From CAVTUU01 sp045804965 (GTDB lineage Bacteria > Chloroflexota > Chloroflexia > Thermomicrobiales > UBA6265), in contig JBJMMD010000029.1 of NCBI GenBank assembly GCA_045804965.1, positions 29,406 to 93,405 of the forward strand: 64,000 nucleotides of DNA, written 5' to 3'. The notes below the pieces were generated by a model, which was given only the letters and a program-made list of their open reading frames with translations, was not told the origin of the DNA and did no database searches. The stretch's first letter is position 1. Each line of letters starts with the position of its first letter. Positions 35,039-42,894 of the stretch are shown piece after piece. Both the position numbers and the translations under genes were made by a program.

Positions 35039-35068
35039 CTAGGTCCAGCGGCAATTCTTCCACTTCAT
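35039..35068 (-). CDS. Nine-residue leader peptide candidate
   Basis: An ATG with a near-ideal GGAAAGGAG site 6-7 bases upstream opens a frame that stops after nine codons: MKWKNCRWT. Two of the nine residues are tryptophan. A second frame starting at GTG 35063 reads 18 codons (VEELPLDLECFRARHRVS, stop at 35007-35009). The strong site makes initiation likely, and the position about 130 bases into the transcript from the promoter at 35206-35234 fits a leader peptide. It could equally be the remnant of a larger decayed gene. Confidence 0.4.
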   Translation of the reverse strand: MKWKNCRWT

Positions 35069-35205
35069 GAAGGTCTCCTTTCCCTGAATTAGAGCCCGAA
35101 GATTTTTCGGGCAAACTCGTCTCACGGCCTACCGATTGTCGGTAAACCGGCGCTTTGTGCTCTTCAAGTTCATTCGATTGGATCCCTTGAGATTGTCCCG
35201 CTGCT

Positions 35206-35234
35206 ACATTAGTACTCTAGTACCAACATGTCAA
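35206..35234 (-). promoter_or_regulatory. Strong minus-strand promoter with a palindromic operator in the spacer
   Basis: On the minus strand TTGACA (35229-35234) and TAATGT (35206-35211) are exactly 17 bases apart. The spacer holds GTACT-AG-AGTAC (35212-35223), an inverted repeat positioned like a repressor operator. Nearest start codon is the small ORF at 35068; the HD-GYP gene is about 570 bases downstream. Confidence 0.65.
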
Positions 35235-35379
35235 GTGCTTTTGGGCTGTTTCGCTTAGTATCGATGGATCATTTTTAGGACTTGCCGCCTGGCATGATCG
35301 GGACGAATAGGTGATTTAAGGTACATACGGTCGAAGTGGGTATTCGTCGCCGCCTGTTACCAAGCGGTTGGGAGGGGAT

Positions 35380-36093
35380 TTGGGGTTATCAATTGAGATA
35401 GGGGCCGCAAAAACCAATAAATATGCGAGCCGTGACAGTGGGGATACAGTCGAGTTGGCTGAACGGCCCGGAGGGGGCTTGTCGGTTGTCATTGTCGACG
35501 GTCAAGGGAGCGGTTTAGCCGCGAAGACGTTGAGCATGCAGCTGACGAGCAAGGCTGTGTCGTTACTCAAGGAGGGGGTCCGGGATGGTGCCGCAGCTCG
35601 GGCTGTACATGACTCCTTGTTTGCGTTCCGACACGGCCAAGTCTCGGCCGCCCTCGATATACTTTCGGTGGATTTGAAAACGCGGTCCGTTCTTGTCACG
35701 CGTAACGCTGAAACCCCGATGACTTTGTGCGTGCAGGGCGTCTGGAAAGCTGCGCCGCCGACGAGCAGTCCGATCGGCCTTTATCACTTCACGCGACCGT
35801 CAGTTACTCAGCTGCAAGCAGAAGCCGGATTGATCGTCATCCTCGCGACCGACGGCGTCAGCGCTTCGGGATGCCGCAGCGGCTCGGAGAGTTTCAATGT
35901 GACGACATTCGCTGCCGAGACGTTTGATCACGGTCAAACCGCGCAAGAGATCGCTGGAAGACTGTTGAACGAAGCCATCGCTCGTGACCTGGGACGTCCT
36001 CGTGACGATCAGACTGTCACCGTTCTACGGCTGGCTGACCACAACGAGCAGCCGTTGATTAGACAGTTGTCGGTATTCGTACCGCTTCCATGA
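35380..36093 (+). CDS. PP2C/SpoIIE-type serine phosphatase
   Basis: A 237-residue single-domain PPM phosphatase. The metal-binding aspartates are seen in SVVIVDGQGSG, ILATDGVSASG and RPRDDQTVTVLRL, spaced as in SpoIIE/RsbU-like enzymes, without a sensor domain. Such proteins usually dephosphorylate anti-anti-sigma factors. TTG 35380 follows GGAGGGG and is chosen over TTG 35368. Its stop overlaps the next gene as ATGA, so the two products are made together. No anti-sigma or STAS gene lies nearby, so the target is unknown. Confidence 0.78.
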   Translation: MGLSIEIGAAKTNKYASRDSGDTVELAERPGGGLSVVIVDGQGSGLAAKTLSMQLTSKAVSLLKEGVRDGAAARAVHDSLFAFRHGQVSAALDILSVDLKTRSVLVTRNAETPMTLCVQGVWKAAPPTSSPIGLYHFTRPSVTQLQAEAGLIVILATDGVSASGCRSGSESFNVTTFAAETFDHGQTAQEIAGRLLNEAIARDLGRPRDDQTVTVLRLADHNEQPLIRQLSVFVPLP

Positions 36094-36509
36094 ACAGGGA
36101 CTTCACAATGGCGACGAACGCATCGGACAGACAACCCCATATTGTCGTGGTGGGTCCATGTGCGTCGGGCAAGACAACGCTGGTCGAGGAACTGAAGATC
36201 CGCGGATTCGATGCGGCGGTTTGTGGACAGGAACATAGCGAGATTCCGAACCTCTGGCAACATTCCAATCCGGACGTCCTCGTGCTGCTCGACATTGATT
36301 TAGAGACCATTCGATCTCGCCGTGGCCAAGATTGGTCGGAGTCGATCTATCACGTGCAGTTGGAGAGACTTCGCCAAGCACGAGGCGCGGCCGATCTAAT
36401 TATCGACACGTCAGCTTCATCTACCCAACGAACGATTGAGGAGACGCTTGCTCATCTTCGGGAGAATTTTGAACGGAAGGAGTTTGTTGCTCCTGGGGGC
36501 GACAACTAG
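36090..36509 (+). CDS. Small P-loop NTPase/kinase-like protein
   Basis: A 139-residue protein with an N-terminal Walker A GPCASGKTT (about residues 22-30), a Walker-B-like VLVLLDID, and a basic lid-like segment IRSRRGQDW. It resembles small nucleoside or adenylate kinase folds cut to the core; the product cannot be named. Start ATG 36090 overlaps the phosphatase stop and the solute-binding protein gene begins 9 bases after its own stop. The phosphatase and P-loop gene look like a coupled pair. Confidence 0.65.
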   Translation: MNRDFTMATNASDRQPHIVVVGPCASGKTTLVEELKIRGFDAAVCGQEHSEIPNLWQHSNPDVLVLLDIDLETIRSRRGQDWSESIYHVQLERLRQARGAADLIIDTSASSTQRTIEETLAHLRENFERKEFVAPGGDN

Positions 36510-36518
36510 AATCACTCT

Positions 36519-38234
36519 ATGAACGCACAGCAGTTCCGTTTCAAACGTTCACTGATGATCCTGCTCGTCATCTGTTGCCTCGCGCCGAGCGTTTCAATGC
36601 GACAGGCGACAGTGGCTAGGCGCTTGCCGGTTAGGCAAGCCGTGGCCGGCATCGCGGCAGATGGAACGCCTGTTAATGGCGTGCCGCTCGTCATTACGGC
36701 GATCGATGAGCCATTCGAGCCAACGCCGAAGGGCGACCAGACGTTGCGTCTGGCTGGTTCACCGTCGGGGATTCCGACACTTGATCCGGCGCTCGCACGC
36801 GATATCGATACCACGTTTGTCGTTCGACAGATTTTTCGCGGGCTCATTTCATTTGACTCAGATCTTCAGCCGATTCCTGAACTGGCCGACCGCATCGAAA
36901 TCACCGCCGACGGTCTCTCCTACAAGTTTCACCTGCGAGATGGCGCCAAGTTTCAAGACGGTCGTCCAATCTCGTCCGATGATGTTGTCTCCTCGTTGAC
37001 TCGCGCGATGAGCCCTGCTACTGCGGGCGGTGACCCATCGTTACTCGGAGGGCCGGCATTCCTTTCGGACATTGTTGGCGCTCAAGAATTGTTGTCAGGT
37101 CAAGTTGACAATTTGACCGGCGTGTCGAAAGTGGACGATCAAAGCGTCGAAATACGGCTCACAGAACCGCGGGCGACGTTTCTGATGAAGCTGGCGTCGG
37201 TGCCCGCGTCGATTGTCGACCGTATGCAACTGATCCAAGGGGCCGATTGGTGGCGCGAACCGAACGGTTCGGGCCCGTTCCATCTGACGAAGCTCACCGA
37301 CGAAAGAGATCTGCAGCTGGCGCCATCCGACGAGTGGTTTGAAGGGGCGCCACCTATGCACGAAGTTGACATCGCATTGGGTCAGTCTGCGCTGCAACCG
37401 TTCAACCTTTATCAGTCTGGGCAAGTTGACATCAGTCCTGTCGATCTGAATGGCGTTGACCGCGCGCTCTCGCCAGAAAGCGGGTTGAACGACCAGGTTC
37501 TCGTAACGCCTCAACTTGCGGTTGAATACATCGCCTTCAACATTCACGATGAGCCGATGACTGACCCGCACATTCGGCGCGCACTGCAGCTTGGGTTTCC
37601 CCGTGACAAGGTCGCCGAAGTCACGTACGACGGTTATGTCGGCAAGGCGTGCGGACTAATCCCCGATGGCATGCTAGGACGAAATTGGCCGTGTGAGAAC
37701 GTGAACTTCGACTTAGAGGCGGCGAAGAAGGAGATCGCTCACTCGAAATATGGAAGTGCGGATAAGGTGCCGCCAATCGAAATCTACACCGCCGGCAGCC
37801 AGTCTACTGACGCGCTCAGAAATTCGATCGAGCAGTCTCTCAGTCTTAAAGTAGACGTCATCGAAGTCGATTGGAACGAGTTCTTAAATGGGTTGTCAAT
37901 TCACGAGTACCCCGCGTATTCGATCTATTGGTCGGCAGATTACCCTGACCCGGAGAGTCTGCTTTGGACCCTCTTTAGTTCGGTGAGCAAAGACAATTAC
38001 GTCGATTACCATAATGACCGGTTCGAGCGCCTTTTAGCGCAAGCGGCCGCTGAGCCGAACGAGGCGAAACGCATTGATCTGTATGCGCAAGCGCAACAAC
38101 TGCTCCTGGACGACGGCGTCGTGATGCCGCTGTACTACGACGTGTCCTACACACTGGTCAGACCGTATGTAAAAGGCCTTGATGTGACCGCGATCGGCAT
38201 CCTTGGCTTCGAACACATTTGGTTGGAACGCTAG
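36519..38234 (+). CDS. ABC transporter substrate-binding protein, peptide/nickel family 5
   Basis: A 571-residue exported protein of the SBP_bac_5 family that binds oligopeptides or similar solutes. It has a hydrophobic signal (RSLMILLVICCLAPSV) with no good lipobox. Family blocks include LRLAGSPSGIPTLDPALARD, LADRIEITADGLSYKFHLRDGAKFQDGRPI and the late YSIYWSADYPDPESLLWTLF and LLLDDGVVMPLYYD. The permease and ATPase genes are not adjacent. It continues the operon begun by the phosphatase. Confidence 0.88.
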   Translation: MNAQQFRFKRSLMILLVICCLAPSVSMRQATVARRLPVRQAVAGIAADGTPVNGVPLVITAIDEPFEPTPKGDQTLRLAGSPSGIPTLDPALARDIDTTFVVRQIFRGLISFDSDLQPIPELADRIEITADGLSYKFHLRDGAKFQDGRPISSDDVVSSLTRAMSPATAGGDPSLLGGPAFLSDIVGAQELLSGQVDNLTGVSKVDDQSVEIRLTEPRATFLMKLASVPASIVDRMQLIQGADWWREPNGSGPFHLTKLTDERDLQLAPSDEWFEGAPPMHEVDIALGQSALQPFNLYQSGQVDISPVDLNGVDRALSPESGLNDQVLVTPQLAVEYIAFNIHDEPMTDPHIRRALQLGFPRDKVAEVTYDGYVGKACGLIPDGMLGRNWPCENVNFDLEAAKKEIAHSKYGSADKVPPIEIYTAGSQSTDALRNSIEQSLSLKVDVIEVDWNEFLNGLSIHEYPAYSIYWSADYPDPESLLWTLFSSVSKDNYVDYHNDRFERLLAQAAAEPNEAKRIDLYAQAQQLLLDDGVVMPLYYDVSYTLVRPYVKGLDVTAIGILGFEHIWLER

Positions 38235-38236
38235 TC

Positions 38237-39139
38237 GTGGCCGCCAACGCGGAATTCGCACCCATCGCTTCGGCCGATCCAATTGAGATCCGCACGTTAA
38301 TGCTGGACGATATCCAGGATTTGCGACTCGGCTGGCGCACGCGCTTGCATCCCGACGAGATCCGGCGAATCGTAGAGACTTACCCTGGCAGGTCTGTTTG
38401 GGCGCCGGAGAGCCTTGAGTTTGCGATAGCTGCTCCCTGGCGGCACCGGCCGGAAATTACCAATATTCAAGAGCTCTCCGCGGTCCGACATCCAGACCAG
38501 CTCGTCGAGGCAGTGGTTGAGCGAGCTCGACTTGGGGGCGCGGCGCTTGTGCTCGCAATCGAGCTTGATGAAACGCGACGGCCGATCTTCTATGATCGAG
38601 TAAGTTTCTCGTTACTTGAAGAGGTCATCACGTACGAGCTCGTGCCACCTCAGCTTCAGGATATCGCAGCGTCGAGGTTGCAATTTCACCGTATAGACTT
38701 AGCGAATCCCGCAATGCTCGATCTTCTTTGCAACCTCGACCATTCAGCGTTTCCTTGGGTATGGTGGAATAGTAGACTTGAATTTGAAGCCTACGGAATT
38801 ACTCCGGGCGTAGAAGTCTTTGTCGGGTACGACGATAAATCGCCTGTTTCGTATGTTGGGATGACGTCGTACCCCGGATGGGGGCACCTCGACCGCATCG
38901 CGGTAGCGTCGGAACGACAACGAACGGGGTTGGGACTCGACTCGCTTGAGTTCGCCGTGCGCACTTTGACGCAGCGAGGCGCGCGACGGATCGGATTGAG
39001 CACTCAACGCCTGAATTTACGTTCCCAGCAGCTTTACGAGCAGTATGGGTTTCGCCGAAGCGCGACAAACGATTACCGCCTGTTTGGGCGTTACCTTGTT
39101 GAGCCGGATGCACTCAATTCCATGTCGATACGACCATGA
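38237..39139 (+). CDS. GNAT family N-acetyltransferase, two-domain
   Basis: About 300 residues. The C-terminal domain (about 150-290) is a clear GNAT fold: the acetyl-CoA loop reads ASERQRTGLG after LDRIAV, and RIGLSTQRLNLRSQQLYEQYGF supplies motif B. The N-terminal 130 residues look like a second, degenerate GNAT-like domain. GTG 38237 lies 2 bases after the solute-binding protein stop. Substrate unknown. aroC follows 36 bases later. Confidence 0.78.
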   Translation: MAANAEFAPIASADPIEIRTLMLDDIQDLRLGWRTRLHPDEIRRIVETYPGRSVWAPESLEFAIAAPWRHRPEITNIQELSAVRHPDQLVEAVVERARLGGAALVLAIELDETRRPIFYDRVSFSLLEEVITYELVPPQLQDIAASRLQFHRIDLANPAMLDLLCNLDHSAFPWVWWNSRLEFEAYGITPGVEVFVGYDDKSPVSYVGMTSYPGWGHLDRIAVASERQRTGLGLDSLEFAVRTLTQRGARRIGLSTQRLNLRSQQLYEQYGFRRSATNDYRLFGRYLVEPDALNSMSIRP

Positions 39140-39175
39140 TGCTGCTGATCGTAGTGAAAGAAAGCACAGTACTCA

Positions 39176-40240
39176 ATGGGAAGTAGTTTCGGGCGCATTT
39201 TCAAGTTGACGACGTGGGGCGAGTCGCACGGACCCGCACTTGGCGTCATCGTCGAAGGTTGCCCAGCGGGGATACCGCTTTCTGTCGAAGAGATCCAAGC
39301 GCAGCTTAATCGCCGACGTGTCGGCCAAAGCAAGGTCACGTCACCACGCGGCGAACCGGACAAGGCGGAGCTGCTTTCGGGCGTTTTCGAAGACGTGACC
39401 ACAGGGGCGCCGATTTCGCTCATCACCTACAATCGGGATGTCGATTCATCGAAATATGACAACTTACGAGACGTTTTTCGGCCCGGTCATGCCGATTACA
39501 CCTACTGGGCGAAGTATGGTCATCGCGATCATCGCGGGGGCGGACGATCCTCGGCGCGCGAAACCTGGGGACGAGTAGCGGCCGGAGCGATCGCACGCAA
39601 GATCCTCGCGACCGAGGGGACCGATGTCTATGGATTCATTCGTGAGCTTGGCGGGATCGCGATCGAAACGTTCGATCGCGATGAAATCGAGAGGAACATC
39701 GTCCGCGCGCCAGATCCGGCCGCGGCCGAGAAAATGATTGCTGCTGTGCTCGCGGCCAAGGAAGCAAGCGACAGTCTGGGCGGCATCGTCGAAGTGCGGG
39801 CGACCGGTGTCCCGGTCGGATTGGGAGAACCGACATTCGATAAATTGGACGCGCTTATTGGCCAAGCCATGCTCAGCATTCCAGCGGTGAAGGCGGTCGA
39901 GCTTGGACAAGGCTTCGACGTTGTTCGATCTCGTGGCTCGGAAGCGAATGATGCGTTTTACATGGAAAATGGACGCGTCCGTACCAAAACGAACAATAGC
40001 GGAGGAACGCTCGGCGGCATTTCGTCGGGCGAAGATATCGTCGTCAGGCTCGCAGTCAAGCCGACGTCCTCCGTTGCGAAACCTCAGGAAACTGTCACCA
40101 CCGCTCTTGAGCAGCGCACGATATTGGTCGAGGGCCGGCACGATCCGTCTGTCTGTCCACGGGCTGTGCCGGTGGCAGAAGCAATGCTGGCAATTGTCCT
40201 TGCCGATCTCGCCTTGCTCAATCGCGCGGCACGAATCTGA
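39176..40240 (+). CDS. aroC: Chorismate synthase
   Basis: Converts EPSP to chorismate with reduced FMN, the last shared step to aromatic amino acids. The 354-residue protein has the three family signatures: GESHGPALGVIVEG near residue 16, RGGGRSSARETWGRVAAGAIA, and RHDPSVCPRAVPVAEAM near the C-terminus, with the RRVGQSKVTSPRGEPD segment. Other aro genes are not in the window. Convergent with a methyltransferase gene that ends at the next base. Confidence 0.96.
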   Translation: MGSSFGRIFKLTTWGESHGPALGVIVEGCPAGIPLSVEEIQAQLNRRRVGQSKVTSPRGEPDKAELLSGVFEDVTTGAPISLITYNRDVDSSKYDNLRDVFRPGHADYTYWAKYGHRDHRGGGRSSARETWGRVAAGAIARKILATEGTDVYGFIRELGGIAIETFDRDEIERNIVRAPDPAAAEKMIAAVLAAKEASDSLGGIVEVRATGVPVGLGEPTFDKLDALIGQAMLSIPAVKAVELGQGFDVVRSRGSEANDAFYMENGRVRTKTNNSGGTLGGISSGEDIVVRLAVKPTSSVAKPQETVTTALEQRTILVEGRHDPSVCPRAVPVAEAMLAIVLADLALLNRAARI

Positions 40241-41029
40241 TTAGCGGGAGACTTCAGCGGCGACGATGATCCGTTCGGAGTGATCGCCAAATGGCTCGAG
40301 ATCATACGAGCCGTAAACGTGCCACTCGGCAAAGCCGGCAAGCTCTAGGAGCAGTTCGAGCTCGGCGAGATGGAGATACCGCATCGAAAAGGCCGTGCGC
40401 TTGCGGCGGAGCGCACCGCCCGCGTCCATGAGGTCGTACCACAGATCGGTTTCGATCCGTTGCAACGAGGACATAACTCTTGTCGACGTGAATCGATCTA
40501 CCCGCGTTTCGTCCTCTTGCCACCACGAACCCTGGTGGCTCAGCGCATGATCGAGGCCGCGTAGCGCCTCCGGTGATGGGTTCAAAATGTCGATCAACAG
40601 CAGCCCGCGGGGATCAAGCGCGCGAAACGTCGACTCCAGGCACTTCCGTTGCTCGGCCTGGGTTGGGAGATGCAAGATGCTGTTGAGGCCTAATATCGCG
40701 ACTCCGAACGGTCCACCAGGCGCCAAATCGGCGTTTGTCATCGAGCGTTCAAAGAGTTGGACTTGACTGGCGAGTTGGTGTTGGTCGAGCAGCAACCTCG
40801 CGCGGTTGAGCATGGCCGGAGATCGATCAAGCCCTGTTACGCGAAAGCCCGGCCGGGCGATTGGCACCAGGAGTCGGCCGGTGCCGCAGCCCAGCTCAAG
40901 GACCGGATCGCCAACCGACTCGATGAAGCTCAAATAAAATTCGATGTCGTCGTCAAAAGTTTCATGCTCGAGATCGTAAAGCTCTGCAATGTCGCGGTAG
41001 GGGTCGCTGGAGGCGTTCATCTCGGACAT
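40241..41029 (-). CDS. Class I SAM-dependent methyltransferase
   Basis: About 262 residues with the AdoMet-binding motif I VLELGCGTGRLL, motif II VTGLDRSP and a FGVAILGLNSILHL post-motif. The C-terminal half, including SMRYLHLAELELLLELAGF and VYGSYDLEPF, is typical of small-molecule methyltransferases (Methyltransf_25-like). ATG 41029 is chosen; ATG 41020 and GTG 41065 are in frame. Divergent from smpB. Substrate unknown. Confidence 0.8.
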   Translation of the reverse strand: MSEMNASSDPYRDIAELYDLEHETFDDDIEFYLSFIESVGDPVLELGCGTGRLLVPIARPGFRVTGLDRSPAMLNRARLLLDQHQLASQVQLFERSMTNADLAPGGPFGVAILGLNSILHLPTQAEQRKCLESTFRALDPRGLLLIDILNPSPEALRGLDHALSHQGSWWQEDETRVDRFTSTRVMSSLQRIETDLWYDLMDAGGALRRKRTAFSMRYLHLAELELLLELAGFAEWHVYGSYDLEPFGDHSERIIVAAEVSR

Positions 41030-41042
41030 TCTACGTCGTAGA

Positions 41043-41072
41043 TTGACGCCCTGCGCGCGGGCCACCTATAGT
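41043..41072 (+). promoter_or_regulatory. smpB promoter, leaderless arrangement
   Basis: TTGACG (41043-41048) and TATAGT (41067-41072) are 18 bases apart. The smpB ATG begins at 41080, 7 bases after the -10, so the transcript should start at the ATG. Confidence 0.65.
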
Positions 41073-41079
41073 CAGGATC

Positions 41080-41571
41080 ATGGCAAAGACCGCGACGAAA
41101 AAGGAAGGCTTAGAGAGAAAGGCGACGAGGATCGTCACGACTAATCGTCGCGCGTTCCATGAGTTTACGATTCTCGAGACGGTGGAAACCGGGATAGTCC
41201 TGACGGGGACAGAAATCAAGTCAATCCGAGAGGGCAAGGTCACGATCAGTGAGGCGTATGCGCGCATCGACGACCGCGAGCTGTGGCTGATCGGCGCCCA
41301 CATTGCGCCGTATTCTCATGGCAATTACGCGAATCCCGATCCGCTTCGTCCCCGGAAATTGCTTGCCCATAAGTCGCAAATTCGCGAGCTGCGGGCGATG
41401 ATCGAGCAAAAGGGGATGACGCTCGTTCCGTTGCGTTTGATCCTGAAAGAGGGTAAGGCCAAAATCGACCTTGGAGTCGCACGCGGGAAGAAGTTATACG
41501 ACAAACGCGCCGCCGAGATTGAGCGAGAATCGAGGCGCGACGTCGAGCGACTGCTGCGTGATCGTGACTAG
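41080..41571 (+). CDS. smpB: tmRNA-binding protein SmpB
   Basis: Binds the tRNA-like part of tmRNA and delivers it to stalled ribosomes. The 163-residue protein has the OB-fold core (NRRAFHEFTILETVETGIVLTGTEIKSIREG), the HIAPYSHGNYANPDPLRPRKLL segment and the basic C-terminal tail (GKKLYDKRAAEIERESRRDVERLL) that enters the mRNA channel. Its RNA partner ssrA is 85 bases downstream. Confidence 0.96.
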   Translation: MAKTATKKEGLERKATRIVTTNRRAFHEFTILETVETGIVLTGTEIKSIREGKVTISEAYARIDDRELWLIGAHIAPYSHGNYANPDPLRPRKLLAHKSQIRELRAMIEQKGMTLVPLRLILKEGKAKIDLGVARGKKLYDKRAAEIERESRRDVERLLRDRD

Positions 41572-41656
41572 TCTCAGTCGCGAACTTGATGTGCGAGCCG
41601 ACGCTAGACAATGAGCAGCTACGCGGATTTTTTGGTATACTTAACCGTGCTGATCT

Positions 41657-42014
41657 GGGGATGTTTGGTTTCGACAGGGTCCTAGATTAGAGTGTTGCGT
41701 GCCGAAGCGCCCAGGCCTTCGTAAAAATGGGCAAAACAATATTTGGCACACGCCAAATGCCTCTCGCTGCCTAAGTCATTGACCTCTAGGTAGCGCGTCC
41801 GACCGCTCTTCTCCCTGCCGGGAGTGGAACCGGGCGTCACCAAGGTAAGGGTGCGGCGATCTAGTCCGCCAGAGCGCGGTCGCCAAAGGTAGTCTGGCTC
41901 ACCGGAATGATCCCAGTCGGCGGGGTCTCATTGCGGCAAATCAAACGCCGGCTACGCATGTAGTAGACACTCGGTCGCGGATTTTGGACGGGGGTTCGAC
42001 TCCCCCCATCTCCA
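41657..42014 (+). ncRNA. ssrA: Transfer-messenger RNA (ssrA)
   Basis: The 5' end GGGGATG-TTTGGTTTCGACAGGG and the 3' tRNA-like end (T-arm GGGGGTTCGACTCCCCC, acceptor strand CATCTCC plus A) are diagnostic, and the 7-base acceptor stem closes with one G-U pair. CCA is not encoded. In the mRNA part an open frame ending at TAA gives the tag GKTIFGTRQMPLAA (the exact first residue is uncertain), with the -LAA proteolysis signal. A -10 TATACT lies at 41636-41641. Rescue system with SmpB just upstream. Confidence 0.95.
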
Positions 42015-42022
42015 CTAGAATG

Positions 42023-42054
42023 ACAAAAACTCCCGCATTGGCGGGAGTTTTTGT
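42023..42054. terminator. Bidirectional hairpin terminator between ssrA and osmC-like gene
   Basis: A 14-base perfect stem (ACAAAAACTCCCGC with its complement) around a 4-base loop ATTG. The outer A/T part gives a U run on both strands, so it can end ssrA on + and the osmC-like operon on -. Confidence 0.9.
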
Positions 42055-42086
42055 GTTTCGTGCATCGACCCTTGCGCGAATTGGAA

Positions 42087-42527
42087 TCAGACCTCCTGGG
42101 CTTCGACCAACCTGTCAAGAATTCGAGGATTTCCGGTGATTGTGCGGTGAACTGGGCAGCGGCCGGCGATTTCGAGGAGGCGAGCACGTTGCTCGGAAGT
42201 TAACGGTCCTTCCAGCCAAAAGTCTCTTTGGATGCGGTCGATGCGGGAAGTCGGAGCTTCGCAGTCCTCACTGTCTTTTTCATGGACGCGGTCGAACTCG
42301 AGCCGCACCTTGACGCGCTCCAGAGGCCACTGCTTGCGGCGGGCATAGAGTTGGAGCGTCATCGCCGTGCACGAGCCAAGCGACGCGAGAAGGAGTTCAT
42401 AGGGAGAGTAGCCATCGTCGGCACCGCCGTCCGCGACTGGCTCATCGGCAAGTGATGAGCGAGTTGCGCCATCGATTCGCGTAGTGAAGGTCTTGCCAGG
42501 CATCGTTTCCACCGTGATGATCGCCAC
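42087..42527 (-). CDS. OsmC/Ohr-family peroxiredoxin-like protein
   Basis: A 146-residue protein of the OsmC family, thiol peroxidases acting on organic hydroperoxides. The two family cysteines are present at C53 (LLLASLGSCTAMTL) and C124 (AGRCPVHRTI), plus the YSPYELLLA motif. It is nearer the YhfA/OsmC-like branch than Ohr. Last gene of the leftward EVE/ferredoxin/OsmC run; it ends 32 bases before the bidirectional terminator. Confidence 0.88.
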   Translation of the reverse strand: MAIITVETMPGKTFTTRIDGATRSSLADEPVADGGADDGYSPYELLLASLGSCTAMTLQLYARRKQWPLERVKVRLEFDRVHEKDSEDCEAPTSRIDRIQRDFWLEGPLTSEQRARLLEIAGRCPVHRTITGNPRILDRLVEAQEV

Positions 42528-42543
42528 TGTGCCTGCTCCACTG

Positions 42544-42894
42544 TTAAAAAATATCGGGAAGGTTGGGTAAGACGAACTTCACTAACCAGCGCTCGACCGG
42601 CTGTCCGCCCACAAGATGCTCGAAAACGATCGCTTCGATCGCCTCCTCAGTGACTTCGCGATAAAAAAATGGACCGGGATAAACGTTTAGCGATGGCCCG
42701 ATCTCGCACCGGTTGCGGCAGGTCGACGCTGTAATTTCAACTTTGTCGCTGAGCCCGGCGCTTCCAACCGCCGATTCCAGCACCGGGAGCAAGGCGAGAC
42801 TCCCACGGGCCGAGCAATTCGGACCGACACAGAGATGAACCCGGTAAACTGGTTCGGCTGCGGGCAGCCATGAGACGCGATCGTTATGATCCAC
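42544..42894 (-). CDS. Thioredoxin-like [2Fe-2S] ferredoxin
   Basis: A 116-residue protein with four cysteines spaced as in thioredoxin-fold [2Fe-2S] ferredoxins (C22, C27, C59, C63) and the VHLCVGPNCSARGS opening. This family includes NuoE-like domains and small ferredoxins of unclear partners. GTG start inside the end of the EVE gene (11-base overlap). The OsmC-like gene follows 16 bases later, hinting at a redox context. Confidence 0.82.
   Translation of the reverse strand: MDHNDRVSWLPAAEPVYRVHLCVGPNCSARGSLALLPVLESAVGSAGLSDKVEITASTCRNRCEIGPSLNVYPGPFFYREVTEEAIEAIVFEHLVGGQPVERWLVKFVLPNLPDIF

Larger units (their letters stand above)
34635..35379. other. 745-base gene-poor region between HD-GYP and phosphatase genes
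   Basis: No convincing protein gene over 20 codons is seen. In minus-strand order it contains a strong promoter (35206-35234), a hairpin ACCGA-TTG-TCGGT (35131-35143), a second hairpin GCCCGAA/TTCGGGC (35094-35112), a 9-codon ORF with an AAAGGAG site (35039-35068), a GAACGAGCGTTC palindrome (34979-34990) and two interlocking stems (34829-34901). A 61-codon frame at 34729-34914 has no ribosome site and runs through the stems. The elements are ordered as in a regulated 5' leader of the HD-GYP/HAD/trmD operon. Confidence 0.6.
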
